Assembly: GCA_018830885.1 (NCBI GenBank)
Contig: JAHJRI010000134.1
Location: forward strand, 1-33,910
Reading direction: 5' to 3'
DNA: 33,910 nt
Source: a bacterium
GTDB taxonomy: Bacteria > SAR324 > XYD2-FULL-50-16
This document shows, piece by piece, positions 17,391 through 27,187 of this stretch. The position numbers and the translations under genes were made by a program. Under the pieces are notes generated by a model, which did not search any database, was not told the DNA's origin, and was given only the letters and a program-made list of their open reading frames with translations. The first letter of the stretch is position 1, and every line of letters starts with the position of its first letter.

Positions 17391-19997
17391 TCATACCCGT
17401 TTCTTGGCTGCTCTTTTTTTGGCCGGTGCTTTTCGAGTTGATTTCTGCTTTTTGCCCATCGCTTTGCCTTCCAGTAACGAGAGTGCTTTATCCAGAGACA
17501 GATCGTTGATATCCAGATCTTTTGGAATGGCTGCGTTGGTTTTCTGGTGTTTCACATAGGGTCCATATGGACCGACATAGACGTTCACAGGACTGTTATC
17601 TTCCGGGTGGTTGCCAAGCTCTTTAACAGGCTCAGATGTTTTTTTGCGGGACCGTTTTGGCACACTCAATATCTCCAGCGCTCTCTCCAGATTAATATCG
17701 ATCACACTGTCTTCCACTTTGAGAGATCGATAATCTTTGCCATTGACCGGATCGTCATGCAGGATATAAGACCCGTAGCGGCTGATCCCGGCCGTAATCT
17801 TGCCCTTGGTATCCGGATGTTCCCCGATCAAACGCGGTAGTGAAAGCAGTGCCAGGGCTTTTGGCATATCGACTTCCACATCTTTCATCCCTTTTGGCAG
17901 GGTCGCCCGCTTGGGTTTCGGTTTCCCCTCCTCGGCTTTACCCAGTTGCAGATAAGGACCGTAAGTACCGTGCAGCAGATAGACCGGCTCTGATGTTTCA
18001 GGATGAATACCGATCTCTTCGGACCCTTTTGCCTGCTGCAGAAGAATCAGTTCAACGGCCTCCTGGTCCAGATCTGATGGTGTAATCTCCTTCGGAATCG
18101 AAGCAGTAATCTTTTTACCGTCTGCATCCGGATCTGTTTCAAGGTACGGTCCGAACCGTCCGATACAGATTTTCGCCTTGAGATCCGCAAACTTCAATGT
18201 TCGAAATTCACCTGCAGGAATCGCTTCAGTTTTCTCAACTGCCTTTTTTTCCAGACCGTTCTTACTCAGAAAAAATTTCTTCATATAGGGGATCCATTCG
18301 GTCTGTCCGGCAGCAATTTCATCCAGAACCTGCTCCATTTTGGCCGTAAATCCCGGATCCACCAGTTCCGAGAAGTGCTCCTCCATCAGATTGGTCACGG
18401 CAAAAGCGGTAAAACTGGGAACCAGTGCCTGCGCGACCACCTGGACATAGCCTCGATTGACAATCGTATCAATAATCGAAGCATAGGTGCTGGGTCGTCC
18501 GATGCCTTCCTGTTCAAGTTTCTTGACCAGGGAGGCCTCTGTATATCTCCCGGGTGGTTGTGTTTCATGCCCTTTGGCCTCCAACTCCTGACATTCAAGA
18601 AGTTCCTTCACTTCCAGATCCGGCAGAATGATTTCCTGCCCTTCCAGAGCGGCATCCGGATCATCGGATCCCTCGACGTAGGCACGGAAAAACCCGGGAA
18701 ATAGAATTCTTTTCCCCTTTGCCTGAAATTCAGCCTCATCCACTTCGATAATGGCCTTGATATGAACCTGTTTGGCATCCGCCATCTGGGTGGCGAGGGT
18801 TCGTTTCCAGATCAAATCATAAAGGGCCAGTTCCTGCCCCCCCAGATCCGCCTTTGCCGGATGTATGAATTTCGACCCGGCCGGGCGGATCGCCTCATGA
18901 GCTTCCTGTGCACCCTTGGTCTTTCCTGTAAACTTACGGATCGTACTGTTCAGATACTCTTTCCCATAAATGGATGTCACGCTTTTTCTGGCGGCCGTAA
19001 TGGCCTGCTCGGACATCTGAACCGAATCGGTTCTCATATAGGTGATAAATCCTCTTTCATACAAGCCCTGCGCAATCCGCATGGTTTTTCTCGGCGAAAG
19101 CCGCAGCTTCCGACTGGCTTCCTGTTGCAGGGTCGACGTGATAAAAGGAGGGGACGGTTTGACGATACTGTTTTTTTCAATCACCGATTTCACCCGCCAC
19201 TCCTGATCTTCCAGTCGACTTCGCAAGATGCGGGCCTCTTTTTCATCCAGTAGCAGGACTTTTTTCCCCTTCGCGATTTTTCCCGTGTTTTCATCAAAAT
19301 CCGACCCCCGGGCGATTTTCTTCTTGCCCAGCGTTTCCAGGGTGGCTGTAAACGACTGTCCTTTTTTGTTCAGCTGCGCTTTGAGATCCCAATAACTCCC
19401 TTTTTGAAACGCCCTGCGTTCCCGCTCCCGCAAGACAATCAGTCGCACAGAAACGGACTGCACCCGTCCAGCGGACAAACCGACGGCAACTTTCTTCCAC
19501 AACAGGGGTGACAGTGTATAACCGAACAGACGATCCAGAATGCGACGTGTTTCCTGAGCCCTTACCAGGGACATATCGATGTCACGGCAGTTGTTGATCG
19601 ACTTTGAAATCGCTTCCTTGGTGATTTCATGAAACACCATGCGTTTTATGGGAACTTTTGGATTCAAGACAACCAGCAGATGCCAGCTGATGCTTTCACC
19701 CTCCCGGTCCTCGTCAGTTGCGAGAATCAGTTCGTCAATGTCTTTCAGTTGTTTTTTCAGGTCGGCAACAACCTTTTTCTTATCCTTGGGAATAACATAG
19801 AGCGGTTCAAAATCCTTTTGAACATTCACGCCTAATTGGGCCCAGGGCTCCTTTTTAACTTTTTCCGGAATTTCAGATGCTGACTGGGGCAGGTCCCTGA
19901 CATGACCCATTGATGCAACCACTTGATAGCCTTTCGGTAGAAAATCCCGGATGGTTCTTGCTTTGGTCGGTGATTCAACAATCACGAGAGAAGTCAT
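17391..19997 (-). CDS. topA: DNA topoisomerase I, zinc-finger-free with C-terminal repeat modules
   Basis: Type IA topoisomerase that relaxes negative supercoils. Its 868 residues comprise an N-terminal Toprim domain (VIVESPTKARTI, then DEDREGESISWHL near residue 85), the catalytic tyrosine in GFITYMRTDS (near residue 318), and the RPSTYASII region. Instead of Cys4 zinc fingers the C-terminus carries four modules with G-x-Y/F-G-x-Y signatures: IGRFGPYLE (~612), GTYGPYLQL (~680), SRYGSYILH (~742) and GPYGPYVKH (~812). A Lys/Arg/Ala-rich tail follows. AGGA lies six bases before the ATG. The upstream region is AT-rich and includes a minus-strand TTGACA. Confidence 0.97.
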   Translation of the reverse strand: MTSLVIVESPTKARTIRDFLPKGYQVVASMGHVRDLPQSASEIPEKVKKEPWAQLGVNVQKDFEPLYVIPKDKKKVVADLKKQLKDIDELILATDEDREGESISWHLLVVLNPKVPIKRMVFHEITKEAISKSINNCRDIDMSLVRAQETRRILDRLFGYTLSPLLWKKVAVGLSAGRVQSVSVRLIVLRERERRAFQKGSYWDLKAQLNKKGQSFTATLETLGKKKIARGSDFDENTGKIAKGKKVLLLDEKEARILRSRLEDQEWRVKSVIEKNSIVKPSPPFITSTLQQEASRKLRLSPRKTMRIAQGLYERGFITYMRTDSVQMSEQAITAARKSVTSIYGKEYLNSTIRKFTGKTKGAQEAHEAIRPAGSKFIHPAKADLGGQELALYDLIWKRTLATQMADAKQVHIKAIIEVDEAEFQAKGKRILFPGFFRAYVEGSDDPDAALEGQEIILPDLEVKELLECQELEAKGHETQPPGRYTEASLVKKLEQEGIGRPSTYASIIDTIVNRGYVQVVAQALVPSFTAFAVTNLMEEHFSELVDPGFTAKMEQVLDEIAAGQTEWIPYMKKFFLSKNGLEKKAVEKTEAIPAGEFRTLKFADLKAKICIGRFGPYLETDPDADGKKITASIPKEITPSDLDQEAVELILLQQAKGSEEIGIHPETSEPVYLLHGTYGPYLQLGKAEEGKPKPKRATLPKGMKDVEVDMPKALALLSLPRLIGEHPDTKGKITAGISRYGSYILHDDPVNGKDYRSLKVEDSVIDINLERALEILSVPKRSRKKTSEPVKELGNHPEDNSPVNVYVGPYGPYVKHQKTNAAIPKDLDINDLSLDKALSLLEGKAMGKKQKSTRKAPAKKRAAKKRV

Positions 19998-20537
19998 TCA
20001 AATCCTTTAAACTCTTTTTTACAATAATATGGATACGCACGAAAACATAGAAATAAGCCTGACTATGAATCAGTTGTCAAGTGCAAAGATAGGATTAAAT
20101 GATTTCATTCAACTTTGTTGCGAACATAATTACTTGAAATATAAAATAATCATTCTGTCGATGGTTGAAGCTGATGCCATTTTAAATCCAAAAGTTGGTA
20201 TCGTTGCTGTTTATGCAAACGCAACAATGATCCAAATATTATCATATCAATTTTATATATAGCAACCTGTTTTGGTTGATCCCTGCAGGGAATCAAGGTG
20301 AATAGTCCGCTGACAGCGGTTGCGTCAGAAAACAGTAATTGCTTAAAGTCACTGTACAAATCAACCTATCCAGTTTAAACTCACTGTAACGGATGAATAA
20401 TGGAGTCAACCAGGTCCCTCTGAACAGGCGTTCATCTGAGCCGGTGTTTTAAAACGGTGCACCAGCCGACCTATTGTCCTGCTTCCTCCCCCACATTGCA
20501 CGATACTGAAACAAGAATCGGTAACAAGGATCGTCTT
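19998..20537. other. AT-rich intergenic region topA-malQ
   Basis: 540 bp between divergent genes. About 20020-20265 is markedly AT-rich compared with its surroundings. It includes a minus-strand TTGACA near 20075 that could be a topA -35, though its -10 is poor. A tandem run of small dyads follows: 20203-20225 (GTTGC...GCAAC), 20264-20277 (AACC...GGTT), 20276-20296 (CCCTGCAGGG core) and 20307-20319 (CCGCT...AGCGG). A 77-codon frame at 20029-20262 resembles nothing I know. Confidence 0.5.
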
Positions 20538-22562
20538 ATGAAGCTGAATCTTCTCGTAGCGACATCACAACTGAACAGCCAGATTGGCAACACTTTGGGA
20601 ACCGGGTCATCGGAAGGTTTGTCACATCTTGCCCGACTCATGTCAGAATGCGGAATTCGAGGCGATATCTTTGATCTTCCCAACGGGAGCCAGCACCCCG
20701 GCACAGCCAGCCCTTTTTCACTCATCAGCGGATTTGCATTGAAGACCGACGAGATCAGTTTTCGCAACCTGCCGGAGTTGCGAGACGATCCACAACTGAT
20801 GTCCCATCTTGAGAAAATATCTGCAAACTATAACCGGTTCTTCCGGCAGAAAAGAACCGTCAACTATGCGTTAAAACGATCAATCATGCCCTGGGTGCTG
20901 GAATCGTGCTATCAGAATTTCTGTAACCGGGAATATGAGCATCGGCTGGAGCAGTTCGACAACTTTTGCACACTGGCCGGTTACTGGCTTGACGACTATG
21001 CGCTTTATGAAACCTACAAGGAAAAAGAGATTGATTTGACCGCCCGTGGTTACTGCCAGAAAGAGAGTGTGGAATCCACAACATTCCGAAAAACATTCGA
21101 AGAAAGGATCAATTTCTATAAATACCAACAGTTTATTTGTTATGAACAGAAACAGGCCATCCGGCAGGAATTAAAAAAACTGGCAGTGGGACTGGTCGTC
21201 AATCTTCCGTTTGGTGTTGAAGTACAGAGTGCTGATGTCTTTTTTCACCCTGAAGTATTTGATGATTCCCTGCAGGTGGGCTGTTCACCCGAACCGGAGC
21301 ACGGTTATCCCGAACAGGCATGGGGCATTGCTGCTTACCGGGAAAAAACGCAGGGATTGCGCAGGTACCTTGAAGAAAAGATGAAATGGCTTACCCTGTT
21401 CGGAGATGGCATTTTTCTGGATCACATGGTGGGCTGGTCTGGCCAGTATGTCCTCCCTATGCATATTCCTCCGGAAAGCGTTTTTCCTCACGGTCAGTTT
21501 CTCACAACCGATCATATTGAAAGAAAAAGCAATATTCACTGGTTTCTGGACATCCTGCTGCAAACAGATTTGGAAATCCGAGGTGAAATCGCCGGGGACC
21601 ACCAACGGGTCCTGGCTACGATCGAAGCGATCGACGAGTACCTGGCGGCAGGACATGAAATTGGTACCATGGCCATTCCCCGGTGGGAGACCCGCAACAA
21701 CCGGCTCAAACCCCTGTGCGATTACAAACCCGCCACCCTTACCATGGTCGAAACCCATGATACATCAACCCTTCTGCAATATTTGTTGAATAGAAAAGGG
21801 TACAATGAGGATTTTGAGACCCGCGAGCAAATCCTGATGTTCTGCCAGCGTGTTGTTGGATTGCCTTTTTTTCTCGAAGACGTCCCCTTGACACTGGACG
21901 CCTGCAGCAGTTCATTCTGGTTCGAAATTTGCTGCAGGTTCACCGCTGGAACACCCTCTAAGGAACTGGTTTTTACACTCCCGGGTCTGCTTTCACTCTT
22001 GAGTAAAGATCACCGTTCTGCAACGATCGAAAACAATATCAACATCAAGCCTGGAACCTCGGGCGCTGTTGGTAATGGCTGGGGAAACTGGAGCTATTTT
22101 TCCCCCCCTATCGAAACCATGGTGGATGATGCAGAAGTCAGGCAAGCTCTTAAAACCCTTGGAGATCGATCTTTTGCCCCTTTCGACTATTTTCACACCT
22201 ATCAGGATCCCCAGAATACCGACCTGCCGCTGAATATCCTCTATTCGAAAATTCAGAACCGGGAAATCATTTTCAGGGACAAACAAAATGGATGGACGGT
22301 CTGGGAAAGGCCTTCTGGATATATTACACATCTATTTGTGCTGGAACTGGTCATTCAGAATGCAGCTGAAATGGAAGTGTGGCAGCGAATAGACGTGGAA
22401 AGTATCCTGGACCTGGATTTTGAGGGAAACTACACCTTCCTGGACTTAAACAACGACCTCGCCGTCTATACCTATGATGCCCGGGATCTGAAAGCCAATC
22501 AGCTTTTTATCCGGCTGGATGCAGGTCAGATTCACCATTTTCTGGTGGTTCAGGATACCTGA
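20538..22562 (+). CDS. malQ: Divergent GH77 4-alpha-glucanotransferase (amylomaltase-like)
   Basis: Expected to transfer alpha-1,4-glucan segments in glycogen or maltodextrin metabolism. The ATG at 20538 (674 residues) has AAGGA seven bases upstream; a GTG at 20457 would add 27 residues without a ribosome site. GH77 landmarks survive: PEQAWGIAAYR (usually GQ-WG-P-Y), FLDHMVGW near residue 293 (nucleophile Asp in RIDH-F-G), RGEIAGDHQ near residue 348 (acid/base Glu in AEDLG) and VETHDTSTL near residue 404 (third carboxylate in THDN). The N-terminal 120 residues and C-terminal 150 residues are not typical. No other glycogen gene is nearby. Family is likely; substrate is uncertain. Confidence 0.8.
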   Translation: MKLNLLVATSQLNSQIGNTLGTGSSEGLSHLARLMSECGIRGDIFDLPNGSQHPGTASPFSLISGFALKTDEISFRNLPELRDDPQLMSHLEKISANYNRFFRQKRTVNYALKRSIMPWVLESCYQNFCNREYEHRLEQFDNFCTLAGYWLDDYALYETYKEKEIDLTARGYCQKESVESTTFRKTFEERINFYKYQQFICYEQKQAIRQELKKLAVGLVVNLPFGVEVQSADVFFHPEVFDDSLQVGCSPEPEHGYPEQAWGIAAYREKTQGLRRYLEEKMKWLTLFGDGIFLDHMVGWSGQYVLPMHIPPESVFPHGQFLTTDHIERKSNIHWFLDILLQTDLEIRGEIAGDHQRVLATIEAIDEYLAAGHEIGTMAIPRWETRNNRLKPLCDYKPATLTMVETHDTSTLLQYLLNRKGYNEDFETREQILMFCQRVVGLPFFLEDVPLTLDACSSSFWFEICCRFTAGTPSKELVFTLPGLLSLLSKDHRSATIENNINIKPGTSGAVGNGWGNWSYFSPPIETMVDDAEVRQALKTLGDRSFAPFDYFHTYQDPQNTDLPLNILYSKIQNREIIFRDKQNGWTVWERPSGYITHLFVLELVIQNAAEMEVWQRIDVESILDLDFEGNYTFLDLNNDLAVYTYDARDLKANQLFIRLDAGQIHHFLVVQDT

Positions 22563-22887
22563 ACAAAATAGCCACTCGCCGGTCTTACCCGGCATGGTGA
22601 TCCTCAAAACCCCGGGATTGATCTGTCTCCCGGGATCCCGGCGGTGCCAGGGATCGGTGTCATTGTCTCTCCACACGCTGTGTCCCGGTTTGAAAAACAA
22701 CTCCCTGCACAGGAAAACCGGTAACAATCCCTTCCGTGAACCAAGAGCCTGAATGCCGTTTGATCTTTTTATCAAAATGTTGAAAAATCGGGTGGAGGCG
22801 ATCGAAGACAGTGAAAATGAATCATCGATCCCGGTTTCATCCTCGAAGCCGTTTTTGTAAAGCAACATCTATATCAGGGGACACAGA
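22563..22887. other. Intergenic region malQ-adenosine kinase gene
   Basis: 325 bp. A GCCGG/CCGGC hairpin at 22578-22593 lies just after malQ but has no following T-run. CCCGGGAT occurs twice about 20 bp apart near 22612-22646. A 35-codon frame at 22752-22859 has no ribosome site. Nothing else recognised. Confidence 0.4.
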
Positions 22888-23370
22888 ATGGAGATTAAAA
22901 CCGTAAAGATTGAAAACCCGGAAGGACTGAACCTGATCCTGGGTCACTCTCATTTCATCAAAACCGTTGAAGATATCTATGAAGCGATGGTCAACTCGGT
23001 GCCCGGGGTAAAGTTTGGCGTCGCTTTCTGCGAAGCTTCTGATGTCTGCCTGGTCCGATATTCCGGAACCGATGATGGACTGGTGGCGCTGGCCAGGAAA
23101 AACGCATTGACACTTTCAGCAGGGCACACCTTCATCATTTTCATGCGGGATATCTTTCCAATCAACGTCCTAGGTGCTGTTAGAAATGTTCCCGAAGTCT
23201 GCCGGATCTTCTGTGCAACTGCCAATCCCGTTGAGGTCATCATTGGCGAAACGGAGCAGGGACGGGGAATCATGGGTATCATTGATGGATTTGCGTCCAA
23301 AGGAATTGAGACAGAAGATGACATCCAATCCCGGAAAGGTTTGCTGAGAGCGATTGGATATAAACAGTAA
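22888..23370 (+). CDS. Adenosine-specific kinase (DUF355/PF04008 family)
   Basis: A 160-residue single-domain protein of the family first described from archaea and thermophiles and annotated as adenosine-specific kinase; physiological role is poorly defined. Recognisable stretches are the N-terminal ILGHSHFIKTVEDIYEAM, the VKFGVAFCEAS segment, SAGHTFIIFMRD, and the family tail VEVIIGETEQGRGIMGIIDG followed by GIETEDD. Length is the family norm. It is alone on the plus strand and converges on the arginase gene. A weak ribosome site (GGGGACACAGA) precedes the ATG. Confidence 0.92.
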   Translation: MEIKTVKIENPEGLNLILGHSHFIKTVEDIYEAMVNSVPGVKFGVAFCEASDVCLVRYSGTDDGLVALARKNALTLSAGHTFIIFMRDIFPINVLGAVRNVPEVCRIFCATANPVEVIIGETEQGRGIMGIIDGFASKGIETEDDIQSRKGLLRAIGYKQ

Positions 23371-23634
23371 CAATAACTATTCACCTGTATCCACCCCGAA
23401 GATTCCGCCTTTAGGCATCGGGTTTCAATATGCCGTGCTTGGAAACGGTCAGACCTGTCATCGACCGCGGGGGAAGGACCTCACAGACCCTGTCAGCGAA
23501 GGAATGCCCACTGCCACCGCATTGACACCCCGGTGCAGCAGTGGCCCGGAAAACAGAATCGGCAGTCTTCATTTTCCGGATCTGTCGTAACGCCCTTGAT
23601 ATCCTGCACAAAGAGCTTTCAGCGGGCCCCTGAC

Positions 23635-24516
23635 TCAGATAATCCGCTGCCCGAACAGAGATCCTGCCAGGTCGACGGCTGATTTGGCCGTCTGGTTCTG
23701 ATGGTCGATCAGGGGATTGATCTCCACGATATCCAGCGAGCGGCAGCGTTCCGTATCGGCAATCATCTCCATCAACAGCTGCGCTTCCCGATAGGTGATC
23801 CCACCCGCTACGGGTGTCCCGACACCCGGGGCAATGGATGGATCCAGGCTGTCCATATCCAGGCTGACATGAATTTCAGGCATATGAGACAGGTACTTTA
23901 ATGCCGATTGGGCGACTGCCCGCATGCCCATCTCATCAATATCCCGCATGGTAAAAACCTGGATTCCGCTCTGTTTCAAACGGGTCCTTTCTTCCGGGTC
24001 CAGATCGCGGATCGCGATCATAACGGTGTCACGGGGATTTATCTTCGCCCCGGGCCTGCCGATATCCACGAGCTGTTTTGAGCCTTCACCGATCAATGCG
24101 GAAAGTGCCATCCCATGCACATTTCCGGAAGGGGATGTTTCCGATGTATTGAAATCACCGTGGGCATCAATCCAGATCACTCCCCGTGGCCCATGGTGGG
24201 TGATACCGCCGATCGTGCCGATGGCGACTGAATGATCACCGCCCAGAAAAATCGGAATAGATCCACCAGTCGTCAATTCCCGGGCTTTCTGGTAGATTTT
24301 TTCACATGAATGGTGGATCGCTTCGAGCAGTTCCCCTTCCCTGACAGACTCCCTTACCGGCACAATTATATTTCCCTTGTCTTCAACCTGGTGCCCCAGT
24401 TTTTTCAGCCGCGAAGCGATTCCCGCATAACGGATAGCGCCAGGCCCCATATTGACACCTCTTTTTTCCTGTCCCAGATCGATGGGAATACCGAGAACAA
24501 CCATGGGAGATTTCAT
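23635..24516 (-). CDS. rocF: Arginase
   Basis: Manganese enzyme hydrolysing arginine to ornithine and urea. The 293-residue protein has the dimanganese signature residues: FLGGDHSVAIG near residue 94, IDAHGDFNT near residue 117, and SLDMDSLDP near residue 220. The VEINPLIDHQNQTA segment and the early GVNMGPGAIRYAG favour arginase over agmatinase or formimidoylglutamase. GAGGAG lies about five bases before the ATG. No urease or ornithine aminotransferase gene is adjacent. Confidence 0.93.
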   Translation of the reverse strand: MKSPMVVLGIPIDLGQEKRGVNMGPGAIRYAGIASRLKKLGHQVEDKGNIIVPVRESVREGELLEAIHHSCEKIYQKARELTTGGSIPIFLGGDHSVAIGTIGGITHHGPRGVIWIDAHGDFNTSETSPSGNVHGMALSALIGEGSKQLVDIGRPGAKINPRDTVMIAIRDLDPEERTRLKQSGIQVFTMRDIDEMGMRAVAQSALKYLSHMPEIHVSLDMDSLDPSIAPGVGTPVAGGITYREAQLLMEMIADTERCRSLDIVEINPLIDHQNQTAKSAVDLAGSLFGQRII

Positions 24517-24723
24517 CTGACTCCTCTTTTTTAAATAACAATATTTTTTTGGTTTGCGTCGTCTGACCCTACCAGATCAGCTGACAATTGTCATTATGCC
24601 CGAACGTCGAGCCTGGTGCATTTCCCGTTGGATCCCCTGAGGATGGTTTACGGGTTTACAATATATCGCTTTAGTGCGAGGGTGAGTCTCAGTCACCGGT
24701 GCCTGACAACTCAAAAACCCTGA

Positions 24724-26019
24724 ATGTTGAATCAGACAATAATGGCTAGCCCGATTAAAAACCCTGCCCGGGTTTCCCCCAAAAGCATATTTTATGGCTG
24801 GTGGATTGTATTCTCGAGTATCGTTATTCTGTTTGCGTCATCCGGCATCGGATTCTACTCCCATGGCGTCATTCTGGATCCCCTCAGAATCCAGTACGGC
24901 TGGTCCAAGGGAATTGTATCCTCAGCCATCACCTTTTATTTTGCCACCTCCGCCGTCACCGGGATTATCATCGGACCGAAAATTGACCGCTATGGCCCCA
25001 AACCCTTTCTGATCATGGGCGCCCTGGTATTTTCCCTGTCCTATTTCCTGTTAAGCCAGATCAACCAGGTCTGGCAGCTGTTCTTTGTCTATTTTCTGGC
25101 AGCCATTGGGTGGAGCGGTTCGTCCCTGCTCTCGGTCAATACCTTGATTACCAGCTGGTTCGTCCAGAAGCGAGGACTGGCCATGAGCATTACAATGACG
25201 GGATTGAGTCTCGGCGGAATGGTCCTGGTGCCCCTGGCCAGTTACCTCATTGTTTCCCGGGGTTTTCAAACGACGATCATGACTCTGAGCGCAATGTATT
25301 CACTGATCATTATCCCTTTTACACTGGTTTTTATCAAAGCCCATCCGTCAGACCTGCAATTGCAGCCGGATGGACTGGCGGTAAAGACACCCGCCCTCAG
25401 CCACCTGAAAAAAGTCGTCAACAGGGAAGCCCAGCTTCGCAGATGGACCCGAAGACAGGCCATTATCACCCCGACGTTCTGGTCCATTGTGATCGCTTTT
25501 TCACTGGCGCTGTGCGTGCAAATGGCATTTCTGGTTCACCAGGTCTCGTTTTTAAGTATCTATCTGGGAAACATGGGAGCTGCAGCGGCAGTCAGTATCA
25601 CGACTGCTGCCAGTATCATTGGACGATTGTCACTGGGGACTTTTGTGGATCGCTTCGATAAACGATACACAGCCATGATCTGTTTCCTGGTGCAGGGTCT
25701 GACCGTTCTGACACTGGCGTTCTCGCAGCATGTTGTGATTCTCTACCTTGGAACCTTCGCATTCGGGCTGACCATGGGTTCCCTGCTGATGATGCTGCCG
25801 CTGATCACAGGGGAATGTTTCGGTATGCTCTCCTTTGGACTGGTTTCAGGTCTCATCGGGGTTTTTTCCACCTCCGGATCCGCATTCGGGCCCATGATTG
25901 CAGGATTTATTTTCGATGCCACCCAGAGCTACCAACTGGCATTTATTCTCTTTGCCACCATCAGTCTGATTGCCACAGTCATCGTTCGATTTGCACGACC
26001 TCCTGAACGATCTGGATAA
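24724..26019 (+). CDS. MFS transporter, OFA/monocarboxylate-like
   Basis: Twelve-helix major facilitator of 431 residues. It starts with YGWWIVFSSIVILF, has the loop 2-3 motif GPKIDRYGPKPFLIMG (an A-motif variant), and the half-repeat GRLSLGTFVDRFDKRYT in the second six-helix set. The GWW start and general arrangement resemble oxalate/formate antiporter-type and monocarboxylate carriers; the substrate cannot be told from sequence. The ATG at 24724 or the one at 24742 may be used; neither has a convincing ribosome site. It is divergent from rocF with about 207 bp between them. Confidence 0.9.
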   Translation: MLNQTIMASPIKNPARVSPKSIFYGWWIVFSSIVILFASSGIGFYSHGVILDPLRIQYGWSKGIVSSAITFYFATSAVTGIIIGPKIDRYGPKPFLIMGALVFSLSYFLLSQINQVWQLFFVYFLAAIGWSGSSLLSVNTLITSWFVQKRGLAMSITMTGLSLGGMVLVPLASYLIVSRGFQTTIMTLSAMYSLIIIPFTLVFIKAHPSDLQLQPDGLAVKTPALSHLKKVVNREAQLRRWTRRQAIITPTFWSIVIAFSLALCVQMAFLVHQVSFLSIYLGNMGAAAAVSITTAASIIGRLSLGTFVDRFDKRYTAMICFLVQGLTVLTLAFSQHVVILYLGTFAFGLTMGSLLMMLPLITGECFGMLSFGLVSGLIGVFSTSGSAFGPMIAGFIFDATQSYQLAFILFATISLIATVIVRFARPPERSG

Positions 26020-26444
26020 TATATTAAAACAAATGGATATAGATACCAGACCGCCTATTTTCAATTTCAATGCATTCACTACCTTCCAAAAAGGTCCGTG
26101 AACTGCTACCGTTAAATCAGGGCTGCCGGTTGCGCAATTACAGGAGTCCCCCTGTACCGGGAGATCAATCATCCGCTGCAGGGAGGTGATTCCCGCGATT
26201 GAAATGAGCGTGATGAATTTCAGACCAGAGCGGTGAGATCCGCAGCAGCCTTTTTAGTTTCATGTTTCGGCAAAAAACTGTTTTCCTGGAGCTTCGTTTT
26301 GATGCGCTTCGAACGCAAAGTCATCAAGACAACTTGCACACAATCGGCATACCTGAACAACCACCTTGACCCCCGGGTCACAGCAAGGCAAAAGCGTTCT
26401 GAAAACAATTGGTTCTTCAGGCACCATCCAATCGGGAGATAAAT
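26020..26444. other. Intergenic region MFS-uspA
   Basis: 425 bp. ACAGG/CCTGT (26140-26155) forms a short hairpin after the MFS gene, without a T-run. A dyad with TTGATG (26299-26304) and CATCAA (26322-26327) around GCG..CGC lies about 120 bp before the stress-protein gene and could be an operator. No gene recognised. Confidence 0.4.
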
Positions 26445-26840
26445 ATGAGTATTCTGGTCGGCTATGACGGTTCCAACGTATCAAAAGCAGCCATCAACCT
26501 CGCCCTGGAACATGCAGCCCTGAATCAGACAAAAATCGACATTATCAGTGTCATGCAGCAGAGTCCCACCTTCAAATACGACGATATTCATCATCTGGAG
26601 CGAGAACTTGAGGAAAGTATCAGAGAGCTTGTGAAAGATAATATAACAAAGTACCAGACCCATCTGATCGTAACGGCACATTCTGCCGGAGAAACCCTGG
26701 TCGAGTTCGCAGAACAGCACCAGTGCCGGGAGATCATTATTGGGGTCCGAAAACGATCAAAGGTGGGAAAGCTGGTGTTTGGCTCAACGGCTCAGTTTGT
26801 CATACTGAATGCGCACTGTCCCGTTGTGACAATCAAGTAG
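26445..26840 (+). CDS. Universal stress protein, UspA family
   Basis: A 131-residue single Usp domain: MSILVGYDGSNVSKAAINLALEHA at the N-terminus and GVRKRSKVGKLVFGSTAQFV ... AHCPVVTIK at the C-terminus. In ATP-binding Usps the pattern is G-x2-G-x9-G-S/T; here the second glycine is lysine, so nucleotide binding is uncertain. The ATG at 26445 has GGGAG six bases upstream and is preferred over an in-frame TTG at 26409. It stands alone between the transporter and ftsZ. Confidence 0.93.
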   Translation: MSILVGYDGSNVSKAAINLALEHAALNQTKIDIISVMQQSPTFKYDDIHHLERELEESIRELVKDNITKYQTHLIVTAHSAGETLVEFAEQHQCREIIIGVRKRSKVGKLVFGSTAQFVILNAHCPVVTIK

Positions 26841-27187
26841 CGAATCGATGAATCAAGAGGGACGCAGCGATCATGATCCGGAAAAACCATTCAGCTGCCC
26901 CCTGTCATTTTCTGTGTAAAATCAAATGCCCCGTACAATCCAGTAGACTTCCATCAACAGCTCTGCTATTCCATATGATGTATCAGCAGAACACCGGTCT
27001 GCAAGCGAAAAATGCCGCCTGGAGCTTTGATTGACGGATGGTTTTCCTTTTTGCATGGCATCACGGAAACAGAAAAGCGAAAGGGTTTCTCAGCAGAAAC
27101 GGTTTGTCCCTTTAACTTGCAGTCACCGGTTTTCAGGACCGGAGTGATCTGAATGAGCTGTATCCCGTATACTAATTATAACTGCGA
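26841..27187. other. Intergenic region uspA-ftsZ
   Basis: 347 bp. A CCGGT/ACCGG dyad (27126-27142) sits just upstream of a TATACT box (27168-27173). No gene, RNA or terminator was recognised in the remainder. Confidence 0.45.
27168..27173 (+). promoter_or_regulatory. Possible -10 box directly before ftsZ
   Basis: TATACT differs from TATAAT by one base and lies only 14 bp before the ftsZ ATG. The matching -35 position is poor. If used, transcription would start within about ten bases of the start codon. Confidence 0.4.

Noticed and set aside
20029..20262. 77-codon open frame on plus in the AT-rich topA-malQ gap
   Set aside because: No ribosome site, no recognisable domain, and composition matches AT-rich noncoding DNA.
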